NCBI GenBank assembly: GCA_963704995.1
Contig: CAVPIM010000009.1
Span: 1,488,001 to 1,552,000, forward strand
DNA: 64,000 bases
Source of the DNA: RYN-230 sp963704995
Lineage (GTDB): Bacteria; Actinomycetota; Actinomycetes; Streptosporangiales; Streptosporangiaceae
Direction of reading: 5' to 3'
The notes under the pieces were generated by a model. The model was not told where the DNA came from. It worked only from the letters and a program-made list of their open reading frames with translations, and did no database searches. Both the position numbers and the translations under genes were made by a program. This document shows, in pieces, positions 16,825 to 25,585 of this stretch. Positions within the stretch are counted from its first letter, which is position 1. Every line of letters starts with the position of its first letter.

Positions 16825-18630
16825 ATGTTACGTCCCCCCCGCACCCTCAGACGCTTAACCGCCCTCGCAGGCAGCACCGCGCTGCTGGCCTGCGGCAGTG
16901 GCCTCGTGGCGGCCGCTCCGGCCTGGGCCGCTGCCGCAGCCACCCCCGCCACCGGGGGCAGCGGCGCGAGCCTGCCGTACACCGAGGTCCAGGCGGAGAA
17001 CTCCGCCACCAACGGGACCGTCATCGGCCCGAGCTACACCTACGGCCAACTGGCCGAGGAGGCCTCCTACCGCAAGGCGGTAACGCTGACGGGCACCGGC
17101 CAGTACGTCACGTTCACCACGCCGGTCGCGACCAACTCCATCGTCTTGCGGTACAGCATCCCGGACAGCTCGGACGGCTCGGTCTACACCGCGCCGCTGT
17201 CTCTGTACATCAACGGCACCAAGCAGCCCAGCATCACCTTGACCAACGCGTACAGCTGGTATTACGGCGCCTACCCGTTCACCAACACCCCCAGCGATGG
17301 GACCCCGCACCACTTCTACGACGAGACGCACCGGCTGTTCACCACGACCTATCCGGCTGGGACGACGTTCAAGCTGCAGGTCGACTCCGGGGACACCGCG
17401 TCCTCGTACACCATCGACTTCGCCGACTTCGGGCACGTCTGCGCCGCGCTGACCCAGCCTGCGGGCTCAGTGTCGGTGACCAGCAAGGGCGCCGACTCGA
17501 CCGGAGCGGCCGACTCTACCCGCGCGTTCAACGCCGCGATCACCGCGGCGGGTGCGGGCGGCACGGTGTGGATCCCGCCGGGCACGTACAACATCCCCGG
17601 CCACATCAGCGTCAACAACGTCACGATCGCCGGAGCCGGGATGTGGTACTCGACGGTGACCGGCACGGCCCCCGGGTTCTACGGCAACTCCGCACCGAAC
17701 CCGAGCACGAACGTGCACCTGAAGAACTTCGCCATCTTCGGCAACGTCCAGCAGCGTGACGACAATGCCCAGGTCAACGGCATCGGCGGCGCGATGAGCA
17801 ACTCGACTGTGTCGAACATCTGGATCGAGCACATGAAGGTCGGGGCCTGGATGGACGGGCCGATGGACAGCCTGAAGTTCAGCGGCATGCGTATCCGCGA
17901 CACCACCGCGGACGGCATCAACTTCCACGGCGGGGTGACCAACTCCACCGTGACCAACAGCGACATCCGCAACACCGGCGACGACGGCATCGCGACCTGG
18001 GCCGACGCCAACATCGGCGCCGACGCCAAGGACACGATCTCGAACAACACCGTGCAGCTGCCGATGCTCGCCAACGGCATCGGGATCTACGGCGGCCACG
18101 ACAACACCGTCACCGGCAACCTCGTCCAGGACACCGGGCTTCTCGCGGGCGGCGGCATTCATGTCGGGCAGCGCTTCAATTCCACCCCGGTCGGCAGGAC
18201 CACCATCTCGAACAACACCATGATCCGGGACGGCGACCTCGACCCGAACTGGCAGTTCGGCGTGGGCGCGCTGTGGTTCGACGGGGTCCAGGGCGCGATC
18301 ACCGGCCCGATCAACGTCACCAACGCGCTGATCGAGCAAAGCCCGTTCGAGGCGGTGCAGTGGGTCGAGGGCACGATCAGCGGGGTCCACCTGAACAACG
18401 TGACGATCGCCGGCACCGGGACGTTCGCCCTGCAGGAGCAGACCCCCGGCGCGGCCACGTTCACCAACGTCACCGCGACCGGCGTCAACGGCCCGGCCCC
18501 CGTGTACAGCTGCGAGGGCGGCAACTTCACGGTGACGGACGGGGGCGGCAACTCCGGCATCGGCGGCAGGCCGTACTGCGGTCCGTGGCCGGCCCCGGTG
18601 TACCCGCCCTATCCCGCCTCCGCGCGGTGA
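16825..18630 (+). CDS. secreted alpha-1,3-glucanase/mycodextranase-like enzyme (GH87-type beta-helix)
   Basis: A signal peptide ending near APAWAAAAA is followed by a carbohydrate-binding beta-sandwich (about residues 50-205: YTEVQAENSATNGTVIGPSY, YSWYYGAYPFTNTP, PHHFYDETHRLF). A right-handed parallel beta-helix (about 210-560) follows, with SVTSKGADSTGAADSTRAFN, IPPGTYNIPGHISVNNVTI, ADGINFHGGV and NTGDDGIATWAD. The aspartates of ADGIN and GDDG match the acidic cluster expected for GH87 catalysis. The layout is that of actinomycete enzymes annotated as mycodextranase or alpha-1,3-glucanase, which attack fungal cell-wall glucan. It could instead be another beta-helix polysaccharidase. AGGAG lies just upstream of ATG 16825. 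Next to the LacI gene and importer, it is the likely extracellular entry enzyme of the locus. Confidence 0.72.
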   Translation: MLRPPRTLRRLTALAGSTALLACGSGLVAAAPAWAAAAATPATGGSGASLPYTEVQAENSATNGTVIGPSYTYGQLAEEASYRKAVTLTGTGQYVTFTTPVATNSIVLRYSIPDSSDGSVYTAPLSLYINGTKQPSITLTNAYSWYYGAYPFTNTPSDGTPHHFYDETHRLFTTTYPAGTTFKLQVDSGDTASSYTIDFADFGHVCAALTQPAGSVSVTSKGADSTGAADSTRAFNAAITAAGAGGTVWIPPGTYNIPGHISVNNVTIAGAGMWYSTVTGTAPGFYGNSAPNPSTNVHLKNFAIFGNVQQRDDNAQVNGIGGAMSNSTVSNIWIEHMKVGAWMDGPMDSLKFSGMRIRDTTADGINFHGGVTNSTVTNSDIRNTGDDGIATWADANIGADAKDTISNNTVQLPMLANGIGIYGGHDNTVTGNLVQDTGLLAGGGIHVGQRFNSTPVGRTTISNNTMIRDGDLDPNWQFGVGALWFDGVQGAITGPINVTNALIEQSPFEAVQWVEGTISGVHLNNVTIAGTGTFALQEQTPGAATFTNVTATGVNGPAPVYSCEGGNFTVTDGGGNSGIGGRPYCGPWPAPVYPPYPASAR

Positions 18631-18747
18631 CGGTCAGCCCGGGCGTGCTGAGCTCCGGCTCCGTCACGACCAGCTGAGCAGGCGGCGGCTCGGCCAGGCG
18701 CCGGGCGCCGCACCCAGCGGTGCCCGGGCCGGCCGGCCGCCGTCCGC

Positions 18748-19812
18748 TCAGCCCAGCGCGCGGGACAGCAAGGTCCGGCGGTTGTGCGCGGAGGTTTTCG
18801 CGAAGATCGACTTGAGGTGGTCCTGGACGGTGTGCTCGGACAGGAACATCCGGCGGGCGAGTTCCCGGGTGTCGGCTCCGGTGCCGAGATGGCTGAGCAA
18901 CTCGCTCTCGCGGGCGCTCAGCCCGAACGCCCGCGCGAACAGGGCCATCCTGTCGGGCGGCACCGTCTGCTCTATCGTCACGGCAATATCGCTGTCCGCA
19001 ACGGCCCCTGCGCCGCCGATCCGGGCCGCCCGGAGGGTCATCCAGACACCGCCCGGCATAGGCACGCGAGCCCACGGCAGATGGCTGTCAACGCCCGCCT
19101 CGACGGCCAGCAACTGCGCCGCCACGTTGTAGGCACTCGCCGGAATAGGCGGCCGGCCCGCCGCGGGCGGGACGAGGATCCGCAGGTACTCCTGGGTCTC
19201 GGGAGTCTGGCGGAGCACCACGAGCGCCGGGGACAGCAGGAGCACGACCGGCCCGGGCCGCCGCGTGCCCCCCGGGCCCCGGCCAGCGGCGAAAAGGGCG
19301 GCCTGACTGCGGCGCAGGGCGGACGTCACCGGCCCGGCAATATCACCCAGGAAAGCGGCCTCGGCCTCGCTGAATCGCGCCACCGGTCCCGATCTCCACA
19401 GATCAAGGAAGCCCCAGCAGCCGAACCTGTCCCTGAAGACCAGCGACGCCACGTCGCTGACGCCGTAACGGCACAGCAGGTCCTGCCAGAGCAGGCTGCG
19501 TGACGGGTCGCCGCCCGTCGCTTCCTGCAGCAGGGCTACCGGGGCGCCGTGCAGCGTCGTCCACCGGTTGATCCTGGTCAGGTACTTCAGGGCGATCAGC
19601 CGGGGAAGCTCCGGAAGGCACGGGACATCGGCCAGCGGCGCAGCACCGACCGAGGTCTCTGGGTCGGTCAGCAGCCAGGCGTAGGCATCGAAGCCGACCG
19701 CTACGCGGATTTCGTCCAGCAGCCGCAGCCGCAGCGTCCTCGCGTCAGTGACGGAAGCGCAGATCGCCTCGACCCGCCCCCGCGCCCGGGCGAATCCCGC
19801 TGACCTGGCCAT
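18748..19812 (-). CDS. LuxR-family transcriptional regulator with GAF-like N-terminal region
   Basis: The C-terminal HTH (LSARESELLSHLGTGADTRELARRMFLSEHTVQDHLKSIFAKT, about residues 290-345) is a LuxR/GerE domain. The first 270 residues look like a sensory domain (VGFDAYAWLLTDPETSVGAAPLADVP and FRDRFGCWGFLDLWRSG are GAF-like), and there is no phosphoreceiver. It is therefore probably a ligand-sensing regulator rather than a two-component output protein. The gene is divergent from a small 99-residue protein across a palindrome. The targets are unknown. Confidence 0.8.
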   Translation of the reverse strand: MARSAGFARARGRVEAICASVTDARTLRLRLLDEIRVAVGFDAYAWLLTDPETSVGAAPLADVPCLPELPRLIALKYLTRINRWTTLHGAPVALLQEATGGDPSRSLLWQDLLCRYGVSDVASLVFRDRFGCWGFLDLWRSGPVARFSEAEAAFLGDIAGPVTSALRRSQAALFAAGRGPGGTRRPGPVVLLLSPALVVLRQTPETQEYLRILVPPAAGRPPIPASAYNVAAQLLAVEAGVDSHLPWARVPMPGGVWMTLRAARIGGAGAVADSDIAVTIEQTVPPDRMALFARAFGLSARESELLSHLGTGADTRELARRMFLSEHTVQDHLKSIFAKTSAHNRRTLLSRALG

Positions 19813-19867
19813 GCCTGGAGGCTACGCGGACCAGGGCCGGGGACGGCACGGGCTCGGTACCCAAGAC

Positions 19868-19881
19868 CCCAGGGACCTGGG
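19868..19881. promoter_or_regulatory. 14-bp palindrome between the LuxR gene and a small divergent gene
   Basis: CCCAGG (19868-19873) and CCTGGG (19876-19881) form a perfect inverted repeat with a GA spacer, between two divergent starts. It is a candidate operator, though GC-rich palindromes of this size can occur by chance. Confidence 0.3.
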
Positions 19882-19947
19882 ATAGGCAGCCCAGGCCAGC
19901 TCTTCTAGCGTCGGACCAGACAACAGCCCAGCTCACCGGGAGTCACC

Positions 19948-20247
19948 ATGCCCACCCTGCACATCGAACATGCCGTCACCGACTTCGGCACCTGGAGCGC
20001 CGCTTTCAGCCGCTTCGCCGAGGCCCGGCACCAGGCCGGAGTACGCCACCAGCGCGTCCAGCGGCCGGCCGGCGACCCGCACTACGTCGTCATCGACCTC
20101 GACTTTGACACCACCGGCGACGCGGCCGGCTTCCTCAGCTTCCTGCAGGCCAAGGTCTGGACCTCCAGTGCCAATTCCCCCGCCCTCATCGGCACACCTC
20201 AAACCATGATCCTCGAACTCGCCGAACCCGTCTCATCGCCGGGGTGA
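19948..20247 (+). CDS. small dimeric alpha/beta-barrel-like protein of unknown function
   Basis: The 99-residue product MPTLHIEHAVTDFGTWSAAF..VVIDLDFDTTGDAAGFLSFLQ..LELAEP has the strand-helix-strand pattern of small ferredoxin-like (ABM/EthD-like) proteins. No catalytic residue can be named. It is a real-looking gene: ATG start, good codon bias, and divergent from the LuxR gene that may control it. The function is unknown. Confidence 0.6.
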   Translation: MPTLHIEHAVTDFGTWSAAFSRFAEARHQAGVRHQRVQRPAGDPHYVVIDLDFDTTGDAAGFLSFLQAKVWTSSANSPALIGTPQTMILELAEPVSSPG

Positions 20248-20311
20248 GGCGGGCGTCCACGGCCCGGGCCCGGGCGGTGGCGGTGATCCGGCGGCGGCGG
20301 CGGTCCGGTTA

Positions 20312-21169
20312 TCAGGGCTTGCGGCCGACCCCCCCGTACACGGAGACGGCGGCGTCCTCGGCCTGGCCGGGCTGGCCGATGTCGCGGGAATCAGGACGCC
20401 ACCTCGGGAGTGACACCACACCCGGGTCGAGAACGTCCAGGCCGGCGAAGAACCGCTCGACGTCCGCCAGCGGACGGACCTGCATGGTGACCCCGCTGCG
20501 CCGGTACACCGCGGCCACCCCTTCCCACGCGGCCGGGTCGAAGTCCCCGGTCAGATGCGACAGCGCCAGGTAGCTGCCGGAGGGCAATTCCGCGAGCAGC
20601 CGGGCCGCCAGCCCCCAGGGATCGTCGCCATCGGGGATGAAGTGCATGACCGCTACCAGCAGCAGCGCGACTGGCAGGCTCAGGTCCAGGGTCTGCCGCA
20701 GATCAGGGGAGCGAAGGATGGTACCGACATCGCGCAGGTCAGCATCGACGTAAGCGGTCTTGCCCACGGGCCCGGAGGTCAGCAGCGCCCGCGCGTGCGC
20801 GAGCACGATGGGATCGTTGTCCACGTACACGACCCGGGCCCGCGGGTCCGCGTCCTGCGCGATCTCGTGCACATTGGGGGAGGTGGGAATGCCGGTGCCA
20901 ATGTCCAGGAACTGGGTGATGCCCGCGTCACGGGCCAGATAACGTACCGCACGGCGCAGGAAGGCCCGGTTCTCCCGCGGCGGGACCCGTGAATTGGGAT
21001 TGGCCTGCAGGCCCGCCTGGGCGGCGGCCCGGTCGGCCTCGAAGTTATCCTTCCCGCCCAGCAGGTAATCGTAGACCCGGGCCGGATGCGGCCGGTCCAA
21101 TTGCAGGTCAACCTGCATATCCGCGGGGTCAGCCGGGTTGCCGTTCATCCAGTCCGCCGCCATCCGCAA
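20312..21169 (-). CDS. SAM-dependent methyltransferase, DUF574 type
   Basis: The sequence has the marks of this actinomycete family: RPHPARVYDYLLGGKDNFEADR near the N-terminus, FLDIGTGIPTSPNVHEIAQ as the SAM-binding loop, YVDNDPIVLAHARALL, PVALLLVAVMHFIPD and a C-terminal SGVTMQVRPLADVERFFAGLDVLDPGVV. At 285 residues it is of family length. Such proteins are numerous in actinomycetes and their substrates are not established. The ATG at 21163 is an alternative start. A second member lies at 49491-50306. Confidence 0.85.
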   Translation of the reverse strand: MRMAADWMNGNPADPADMQVDLQLDRPHPARVYDYLLGGKDNFEADRAAAQAGLQANPNSRVPPRENRAFLRRAVRYLARDAGITQFLDIGTGIPTSPNVHEIAQDADPRARVVYVDNDPIVLAHARALLTSGPVGKTAYVDADLRDVGTILRSPDLRQTLDLSLPVALLLVAVMHFIPDGDDPWGLAARLLAELPSGSYLALSHLTGDFDPAAWEGVAAVYRRSGVTMQVRPLADVERFFAGLDVLDPGVVSLPRWRPDSRDIGQPGQAEDAAVSVYGGVGRKP

Positions 21170-21246
21170 TTCCCCTGCCTAAGGCCCATGAACGCCCCCT
21201 GTTCCTCGCCCAGGATAGGCCCGCGCCGGCGGGTCAGGTCCCTGGG

Positions 21247-22257
21247 TCAGGACTTCTCGCTGCTGAAGGCCGCGTCAAAGGATGACTGGGGTGGCTCGAA
21301 ATCGAAATGCCGCAGGTGGGCCAGGGCCTCGGGCGCCCCGGCCAGCCGGTCCATTCCCGCATCCTCCCACTCGACCGAGATGGGCCCGGAGTAGCCGATC
21401 GAATTGAGCATCCGGAACACGTCCTCCCACGCGACCTCACCACGGCCCGCGGAGACGAAGTCCCAGCCCCGGCGGGGATCGCCCCAGGGCAGGTGCGAGC
21501 CGAGCCGCCCGTTGCGGCCGTCGAGCCGCTTGCGGGCCTCCTTGCAGTCCACGTGGTAGATCCGGTCCGGGTAGGCGGCCAGGAAGGCCACCGGGTCCAG
21601 GTCCTGCCAGACGAAGTGGCTGGGGTCGAAGTTCAGCCCGAACGCGGGCCGGTTGGCCACCGCGTCCAGGGCCCGCCGGGTGGTCCAGAAGTCGTAGGCG
21701 ATCTCGCTGGGGTGCACTTCGTGCGCGAACCGCACCCCCTCGGCGTCGAACACGTCCAGGACCGGGTTCCAGCGCCGGGCGAAGTCCGCGTAGCCCTCCT
21801 CGATCATCTCCGGTGGCACCGGGGGGAACATGGCCACCGTGTGCCAGATCGAGGAGCCGGTGAACCCCACCACGGTCGCCACCCCGAACGCGGCCGCGGC
21901 CCGTGCCGTGTCGGCCAGCTCGGCGGCGGCCCGCTGCCGCACCCCCTCCGGCTCGCCGTCGCCCCAGATCCGGGGGGGCAGGATGCCCCGGTGCCGCACG
22001 TCGATCGGGTGATCGCAGACGGCCTGCCCGACCAGGTGGTTGGAGATGGCCCAGCAGCGCAGGTCGTACTTGGCCAGCAGCGCGTGCCGCCCGGCCAGGT
22101 AGCCGTCCTCGCGCAGCGCCCGGTCCACCTCGAAGTGGTCGCCCCAGCAGGCCAGCTCGAGGCCGTCGTAGCCCCACTGCTGAGCCAGCCGGCAGACCTC
22201 CTCCAGGGGCAGGTCGGCCCATTGCCCGGTGAACAACGTGAACGGTCGGGACATCAT
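21247..22257 (-). CDS. sugar phosphate isomerase/epimerase family TIM-barrel protein, 336 residues
   Basis: This xylose-isomerase-like TIM barrel carries a plausible divalent-metal set: the Glu of FAHEVHPSEIAYDFWTT, Asp and His of LNFDPSHFVWQD, His and Asp of IYHVDCKEA, and the late Glu of ISVEWEDAGMDR. GGAG lies upstream of adjacent ATG codons at 22257 and 22254, which sets the start. It is the last of four genes encoding two dehydrogenases and two isomerases on the minus strand. It may act on an oxidised sugar made by the neighbouring Gfo/Idh/MocA enzymes; the substrate is not predictable. Confidence 0.85.
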   Translation of the reverse strand: MMSRPFTLFTGQWADLPLEEVCRLAQQWGYDGLELACWGDHFEVDRALREDGYLAGRHALLAKYDLRCWAISNHLVGQAVCDHPIDVRHRGILPPRIWGDGEPEGVRQRAAAELADTARAAAAFGVATVVGFTGSSIWHTVAMFPPVPPEMIEEGYADFARRWNPVLDVFDAEGVRFAHEVHPSEIAYDFWTTRRALDAVANRPAFGLNFDPSHFVWQDLDPVAFLAAYPDRIYHVDCKEARKRLDGRNGRLGSHLPWGDPRRGWDFVSAGRGEVAWEDVFRMLNSIGYSGPISVEWEDAGMDRLAGAPEALAHLRHFDFEPPQSSFDAAFSSEKS

Positions 22258-22312
22258 TGGCTCCGGGTGGTCTTCGTTGCGGCGAATTTTTGCTCTTAAA
22301 TTTTTCCGGGCG

Positions 22313-23452
22313 TCAGACCGGGGTCCACTGGCTGCCGGCCGCGGCACTGGCCGCGACGGCCGCCAGGACGTGCTGGACTTGCAGGCCGTCGGCGAAGGAG
22401 GGCTCCGGGTCGGCGCCCTGCCCGATCGCGGTGACCAGGTCCCGGACCTGGTGGGTGAACGTGTGCTCCCAGCCCAGCACGTGCCCCGGCGGCCACCAGG
22501 CCGACAGGTACGGGTGACCGGGCTCGGTGACCAGGATGCGCCGGAACCCGGCGGTCGCCGCGTCGTCCACGGCGTCGCAGAACTCCAGCTCGTTGAGCCG
22601 CTCCAGGTCGAAGGCCAGGCTGCCGCGTGACCCGTTGATCTCGATCCGCAGCGCGTTCTTCCGGCCGGTGGCGAACCGGGTCGCCTCGAACGAGGCCAGC
22701 CCCCCGGATTCGAGCCGCGCGGTGAAGGCCACCGCGTCGTCCACCGTGACCGGCCCGGTCGCGCCGGATCCGCCCGGGATCGGGCGCTTGGGCACGAACG
22801 TGGTGGCCACGCCGCAGACACCGGCGATCAGCTGCCCGGTCAGGAACTGGGCCAGGTCCACGATGTGCGCCCCCAGGTCGCCCAGGGCACCCGATCCCGC
22901 ATGCTCGCGCTGCAGCCGCCAGGTCAGCGGGAACGCCGGGTCGGCCAGCCAGTCCTGCAGGTAGCTGGCCCGCACATGCCGGATCTCACCGACCCGGCCG
23001 CTGGCGATGAGCTCGCGGGCCAGCGCCAGGGCCGGGACGCGGCGGTAGTTGAAGCCGACCATGGAGCGGATCCCCCGGACCTGGGCCTGCCCGGCCGCCA
23101 CGGCCATGGCCTCCGCCTCGGCCACCGTGTTGGCCAGCGGCTTCTCGCACAGCACGTGCTTGCCCGCGGCCAGCGCGGCGACGGCGATCTCGGCGTGCGA
23201 GTCACCGGGGGTGCACACGTCGATGAGCTGCACGTCGTCGCGCTCCAGCAGGGCGTGCCAGTCGGTCTCGGCGGCATCGAACCCGTAGCGCCGGGCCGCG
23301 GCCGCCGTCGCCTCCGGGTCCCGGCCGCACAGCGCGGTCAGCACGGGCCGCAGCGGCAGGTCGAAGGCGTGCGGGGCGGTGCGCCAGGCTTGCGAGTGCG
23401 CCGCGCCCATGAACGCGTAGCCGACCATGCCCACGCCCAGTGATTCAGTCAT
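22313..23452 (-). CDS. Gfo/Idh/MocA-family NAD(P)-dependent oxidoreductase, first copy
   Basis: An N-terminal Rossmann fold begins GVGMVGYAFMGAAHSQAW, and the conserved Glu-Lys-Pro lies in AGKHVLCEKPLANTVAEAE (about residue 99). The C-terminal alpha/beta domain carries SGALGDLGAHIVDLAQF with the usual Asp and His, and ends with LAAVAASAAAGSQWTPV. Such enzymes oxidise hydroxyls of sugars or inositols. It sits between an isomerase gene and a second dehydrogenase of the same family, with 36-55-bp gaps that suggest one operon under the LacI regulator at 25586. Confidence 0.88.
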   Translation of the reverse strand: MTESLGVGMVGYAFMGAAHSQAWRTAPHAFDLPLRPVLTALCGRDPEATAAAARRYGFDAAETDWHALLERDDVQLIDVCTPGDSHAEIAVAALAAGKHVLCEKPLANTVAEAEAMAVAAGQAQVRGIRSMVGFNYRRVPALALARELIASGRVGEIRHVRASYLQDWLADPAFPLTWRLQREHAGSGALGDLGAHIVDLAQFLTGQLIAGVCGVATTFVPKRPIPGGSGATGPVTVDDAVAFTARLESGGLASFEATRFATGRKNALRIEINGSRGSLAFDLERLNELEFCDAVDDAATAGFRRILVTEPGHPYLSAWWPPGHVLGWEHTFTHQVRDLVTAIGQGADPEPSFADGLQVQHVLAAVAASAAAGSQWTPV

Positions 23453-23488
23453 GGAACTCCCTCTGGTCGGCCGGTACGGCCTGGCCGC

Positions 23489-24592
23489 TCAGTTGATGCC
23501 CCGGACGCACGGATCCCAGTCCGCGGGCAGCGCGCCGGGGGGGTCGAAGGTGGTCGCGACGCCCTCGAACGTACCGCCACCGATCGAGCGGGCGACAGCT
23601 TCCATGATGTCCAGCACGTGCAGCGCCAGCTCACCGGACGCCCGGTGGGCCGTCCCGGTGCGGATGGCCCGTGCCATATCCAGCACGCCGAGGCCCCGGC
23701 CCGCGGTGGCCCCGGCCGCCGGGACGCTCTCCCAGTCGTCCCGGCCGGTCACGCGGACCCGGATGTCGCCGTCGAACCGGTTGGGGTCAGGCAGGGACAA
23801 GGTCGCCTCGGTACCGGTGATCTCCACGAAGCCGTGCCGCCGCAGCGGCGAGTCGAAGCTGAGCACGACGGTCGCGGCCGGGCCGGCCGCGTACCCGATG
23901 AGCGCCGTGACATGGGTCGGCACCTCGACCTCGAACGTGGTTCCGGCCCGCGGGCCGGCCCCGATAACCCGGCTCGGCTGGCTGCGCCGGCCGAGCGCGG
24001 CGACCTGCTCGGCGGGCCCGAACAAGGTGGCCAGCGTGCTCAGGTAGTACGGCCCGATGTCAAACAGCGGGCCCGCGCCGCGCCGGAACAGGAACTCGGG
24101 ATCGTGGTGCCAGCGCTGCGGCCCGGGATCCTGCATGAGCGCCAGCGCGCTCGTCGGCTCGCCGATGACGCCGCTGCCGATCAGCCGCCGCGCGGTCTGC
24201 AGCCCTGCGCCGAGAACGGTGTCGGGGGCGCACCCGATCCGCACGCCCGCCCGGGCGGCCGCGGCGAGCAGGCCGCGCCCGGCCGCCGTGTCCAGGGCGA
24301 GCGGTTTCTCGTTCCAGACGTGCTTGCCCGCCGCCAGAGCCTGGTGCGCCACCTCCGCGTGCGCCGCCGGGATGGTCAGGTTGACCACCAGCTCCACGTC
24401 CGGGTGCGCCGCGGCCTGCGCGGCGCTTCCGGTCCAGGGCACGCCGTACCGGGCCGCCTGCGCCTTGGCCCGCCCGAGGTCGAGGTCCGCGCAGGCCAGC
24501 ACCCGCACGTCGGGGAACGAGGTGAGGTTGCGCAGGTACTCGTCGCTGATCGTGCCGCAGCCGACGATCGCGACACCGACGGGATCACTCAC
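23489..24592 (-). CDS. Gfo/Idh/MocA-family NAD(P)-dependent oxidoreductase, second copy
   Basis: The Rossmann motif is VGVAIVGCGTISDEYLRNL and the catalytic Glu-Lys-Pro is in AGKHVWNEKPLALDTAAGRG. The second domain contains RGAGPLFDIGPYYLSTLATLFGPAE. This ending differs from the first copy, so the two probably act on different positions or intermediates. It is 6 bp downstream of the 260-residue isomerase gene. Substrate and stereochemistry cannot be told from sequence. Confidence 0.88.
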   Translation of the reverse strand: MSDPVGVAIVGCGTISDEYLRNLTSFPDVRVLACADLDLGRAKAQAARYGVPWTGSAAQAAAHPDVELVVNLTIPAAHAEVAHQALAAGKHVWNEKPLALDTAAGRGLLAAAARAGVRIGCAPDTVLGAGLQTARRLIGSGVIGEPTSALALMQDPGPQRWHHDPEFLFRRGAGPLFDIGPYYLSTLATLFGPAEQVAALGRRSQPSRVIGAGPRAGTTFEVEVPTHVTALIGYAAGPAATVVLSFDSPLRRHGFVEITGTEATLSLPDPNRFDGDIRVRVTGRDDWESVPAAGATAGRGLGVLDMARAIRTGTAHRASGELALHVLDIMEAVARSIGGGTFEGVATTFDPPGALPADWDPCVRGIN

Positions 24593-24598
24593 GGCCGG

Positions 24599-25381
24599 TC
24601 ACCGGCCCGCGGCGGGCCGCGCGGGCTGGACCAGGCCCCGGCCGGCCAGCCAGGCCAGGCTGTCCCCGACCGCGGTCATCATGTCGGTCGCGCACCGGTC
24701 CAGCTCGACCACCCGCCACGCGGCGGCCGGGGCGGCGGCCAGGATCTCCGCGACCGGCATCCGCCCGCCGCCGACCGCGGTCATCGGGTCGTCCCTGGTG
24801 ACCGGGCCGTCTTTGACGTGCAGGTAGCCGACCCGCTCGCCGAGCCGCCCCAGCAGCGCGGCCACGTCCTGGCCGCCGACCGCGGCCCAGTAGGTGTCCA
24901 GCTCGAGCAGCACCGGCGGGTCGAGCGCGGCGGCCAGGGCTTCCAGCGCCGGGGTCCCGTCGGGCAGCAGGGCCAGCTCGTGGTCGTGGTTGTGGTAGCC
25001 GAGGCGCAGGCCCTCGTCGGCGAGCCGGGCCGCCATGCCGTTCAGCTCCGCCGCCACCCCCCGGACCCCGTCCAGGTCAGCGAACCGGGCGGGCGGCAGG
25101 TACGGGACGATGACGGTGTCCGCGCCCAGGATCCGGGCCGCCGCCACCACCGGGCCCGCCTCCTGGCCGGCCGGGCTGGCGTGCACGCTGCACACCGCGA
25201 GGCCCGCCGCGGCCAGGTCGGCGGCCAGGCCGTCGGTGTCGTCGAGGATGCCGAACGGCTCGACTGCGGCGTACCCGAACGCGGCGACCTGGTCCAGGAC
25301 GCCTTTCCGGTCCGCCGCGAGCTGCTCGCGCACGGTGTAGAGCTGCAGGGCCGGGGGGTGGCTGGTCGTCACGTGCCTCAC
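24599..25381 (-). CDS. sugar phosphate isomerase/epimerase family TIM-barrel protein, 260 residues
   Basis: This short TIM barrel begins PALQLYTVREQLAADRKGVLDQVAAFGYAAVEPFG. Likely metal ligands are in LGYHNHDHEL, LLELDTYWAAVGGQDV, YLHVKDG and the late Glu of WRVVELDRCA. It is the first gene of the operon. GTG 25381 and GTG 25372 are both possible starts; the latter has better spacing from GGAG. Its promoter region faces the LacI gene and contains duplicated palindromes and short tandem repeats. Confidence 0.85.
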   Translation of the reverse strand: MRHVTTSHPPALQLYTVREQLAADRKGVLDQVAAFGYAAVEPFGILDDTDGLAADLAAAGLAVCSVHASPAGQEAGPVVAAARILGADTVIVPYLPPARFADLDGVRGVAAELNGMAARLADEGLRLGYHNHDHELALLPDGTPALEALAAALDPPVLLELDTYWAAVGGQDVAALLGRLGERVGYLHVKDGPVTRDDPMTAVGGGRMPVAEILAAAPAAAWRVVELDRCATDMMTAVGDSLAWLAGRGLVQPARPAAGR

Positions 25382-25409
25382 GCTCCGGTGCGTCAGTACT
25401 GCAGTGTTC

Positions 25410-25459
25410 CGGGACTGCAGTGGGCGGGACTACGGTGTGGCGGGACTGCGGTGTTTCGG
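25410..25459. repeat. degenerate 15-16-bp tandem repeat upstream of the isomerase operon
   Basis: Three adjacent copies start with CGGGACT: 25410-25424, 25425-25440 and 25441-25459 (consensus CGGGACTGCGGTGT). A partial fourth copy, TACTGCAGTGTTC, precedes them. They lie in the divergent intergenic region and may be a regulatory or slippage repeat. Confidence 0.5.
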
Positions 25460-25467
25460 GGCGATTG

Positions 25468-25476
25468 TTTCGAAAA
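25468..25476. promoter_or_regulatory. TTTCGAAA palindrome, candidate LacI operator copy 1
   Basis: GTTTCGAAAA at 25467-25476 contains the perfect 8-bp palindrome TTTCGAAA. The same ten bases recur at 25555-25564, 88 bp away, in the same intergenic region. Paired palindromes are usual for LacI-family looping or autorepression. Confidence 0.5.
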
Positions 25477-25555
25477 CTATTCGCCACGTGGTCCAGGCTA
25501 GATTCGCCGCTTTGGGCGGTCAATAGCCCCGGCGCGTTACCCTGAAGTGGCAGAG

Positions 25556-25564
25556 TTTCGAAAA
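25556..25564. promoter_or_regulatory. TTTCGAAA palindrome, candidate LacI operator copy 2
   Basis: The second copy of GTTTCGAAAA (25555-25564) lies 22 bp before the GTG start of the LacI gene, where bound repressor would block that promoter. Confidence 0.5.
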
Positions 25565-25585
25565 TCTCGATGCACAGGAGCCGCC

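Noticed and set aside
21247..22821. N-terminal extension of the 336-residue isomerase to 22821
   Set aside because: The extra part is an antisense-like reading of the neighbouring dehydrogenase; GGAG and ATG 22257 give the family start.
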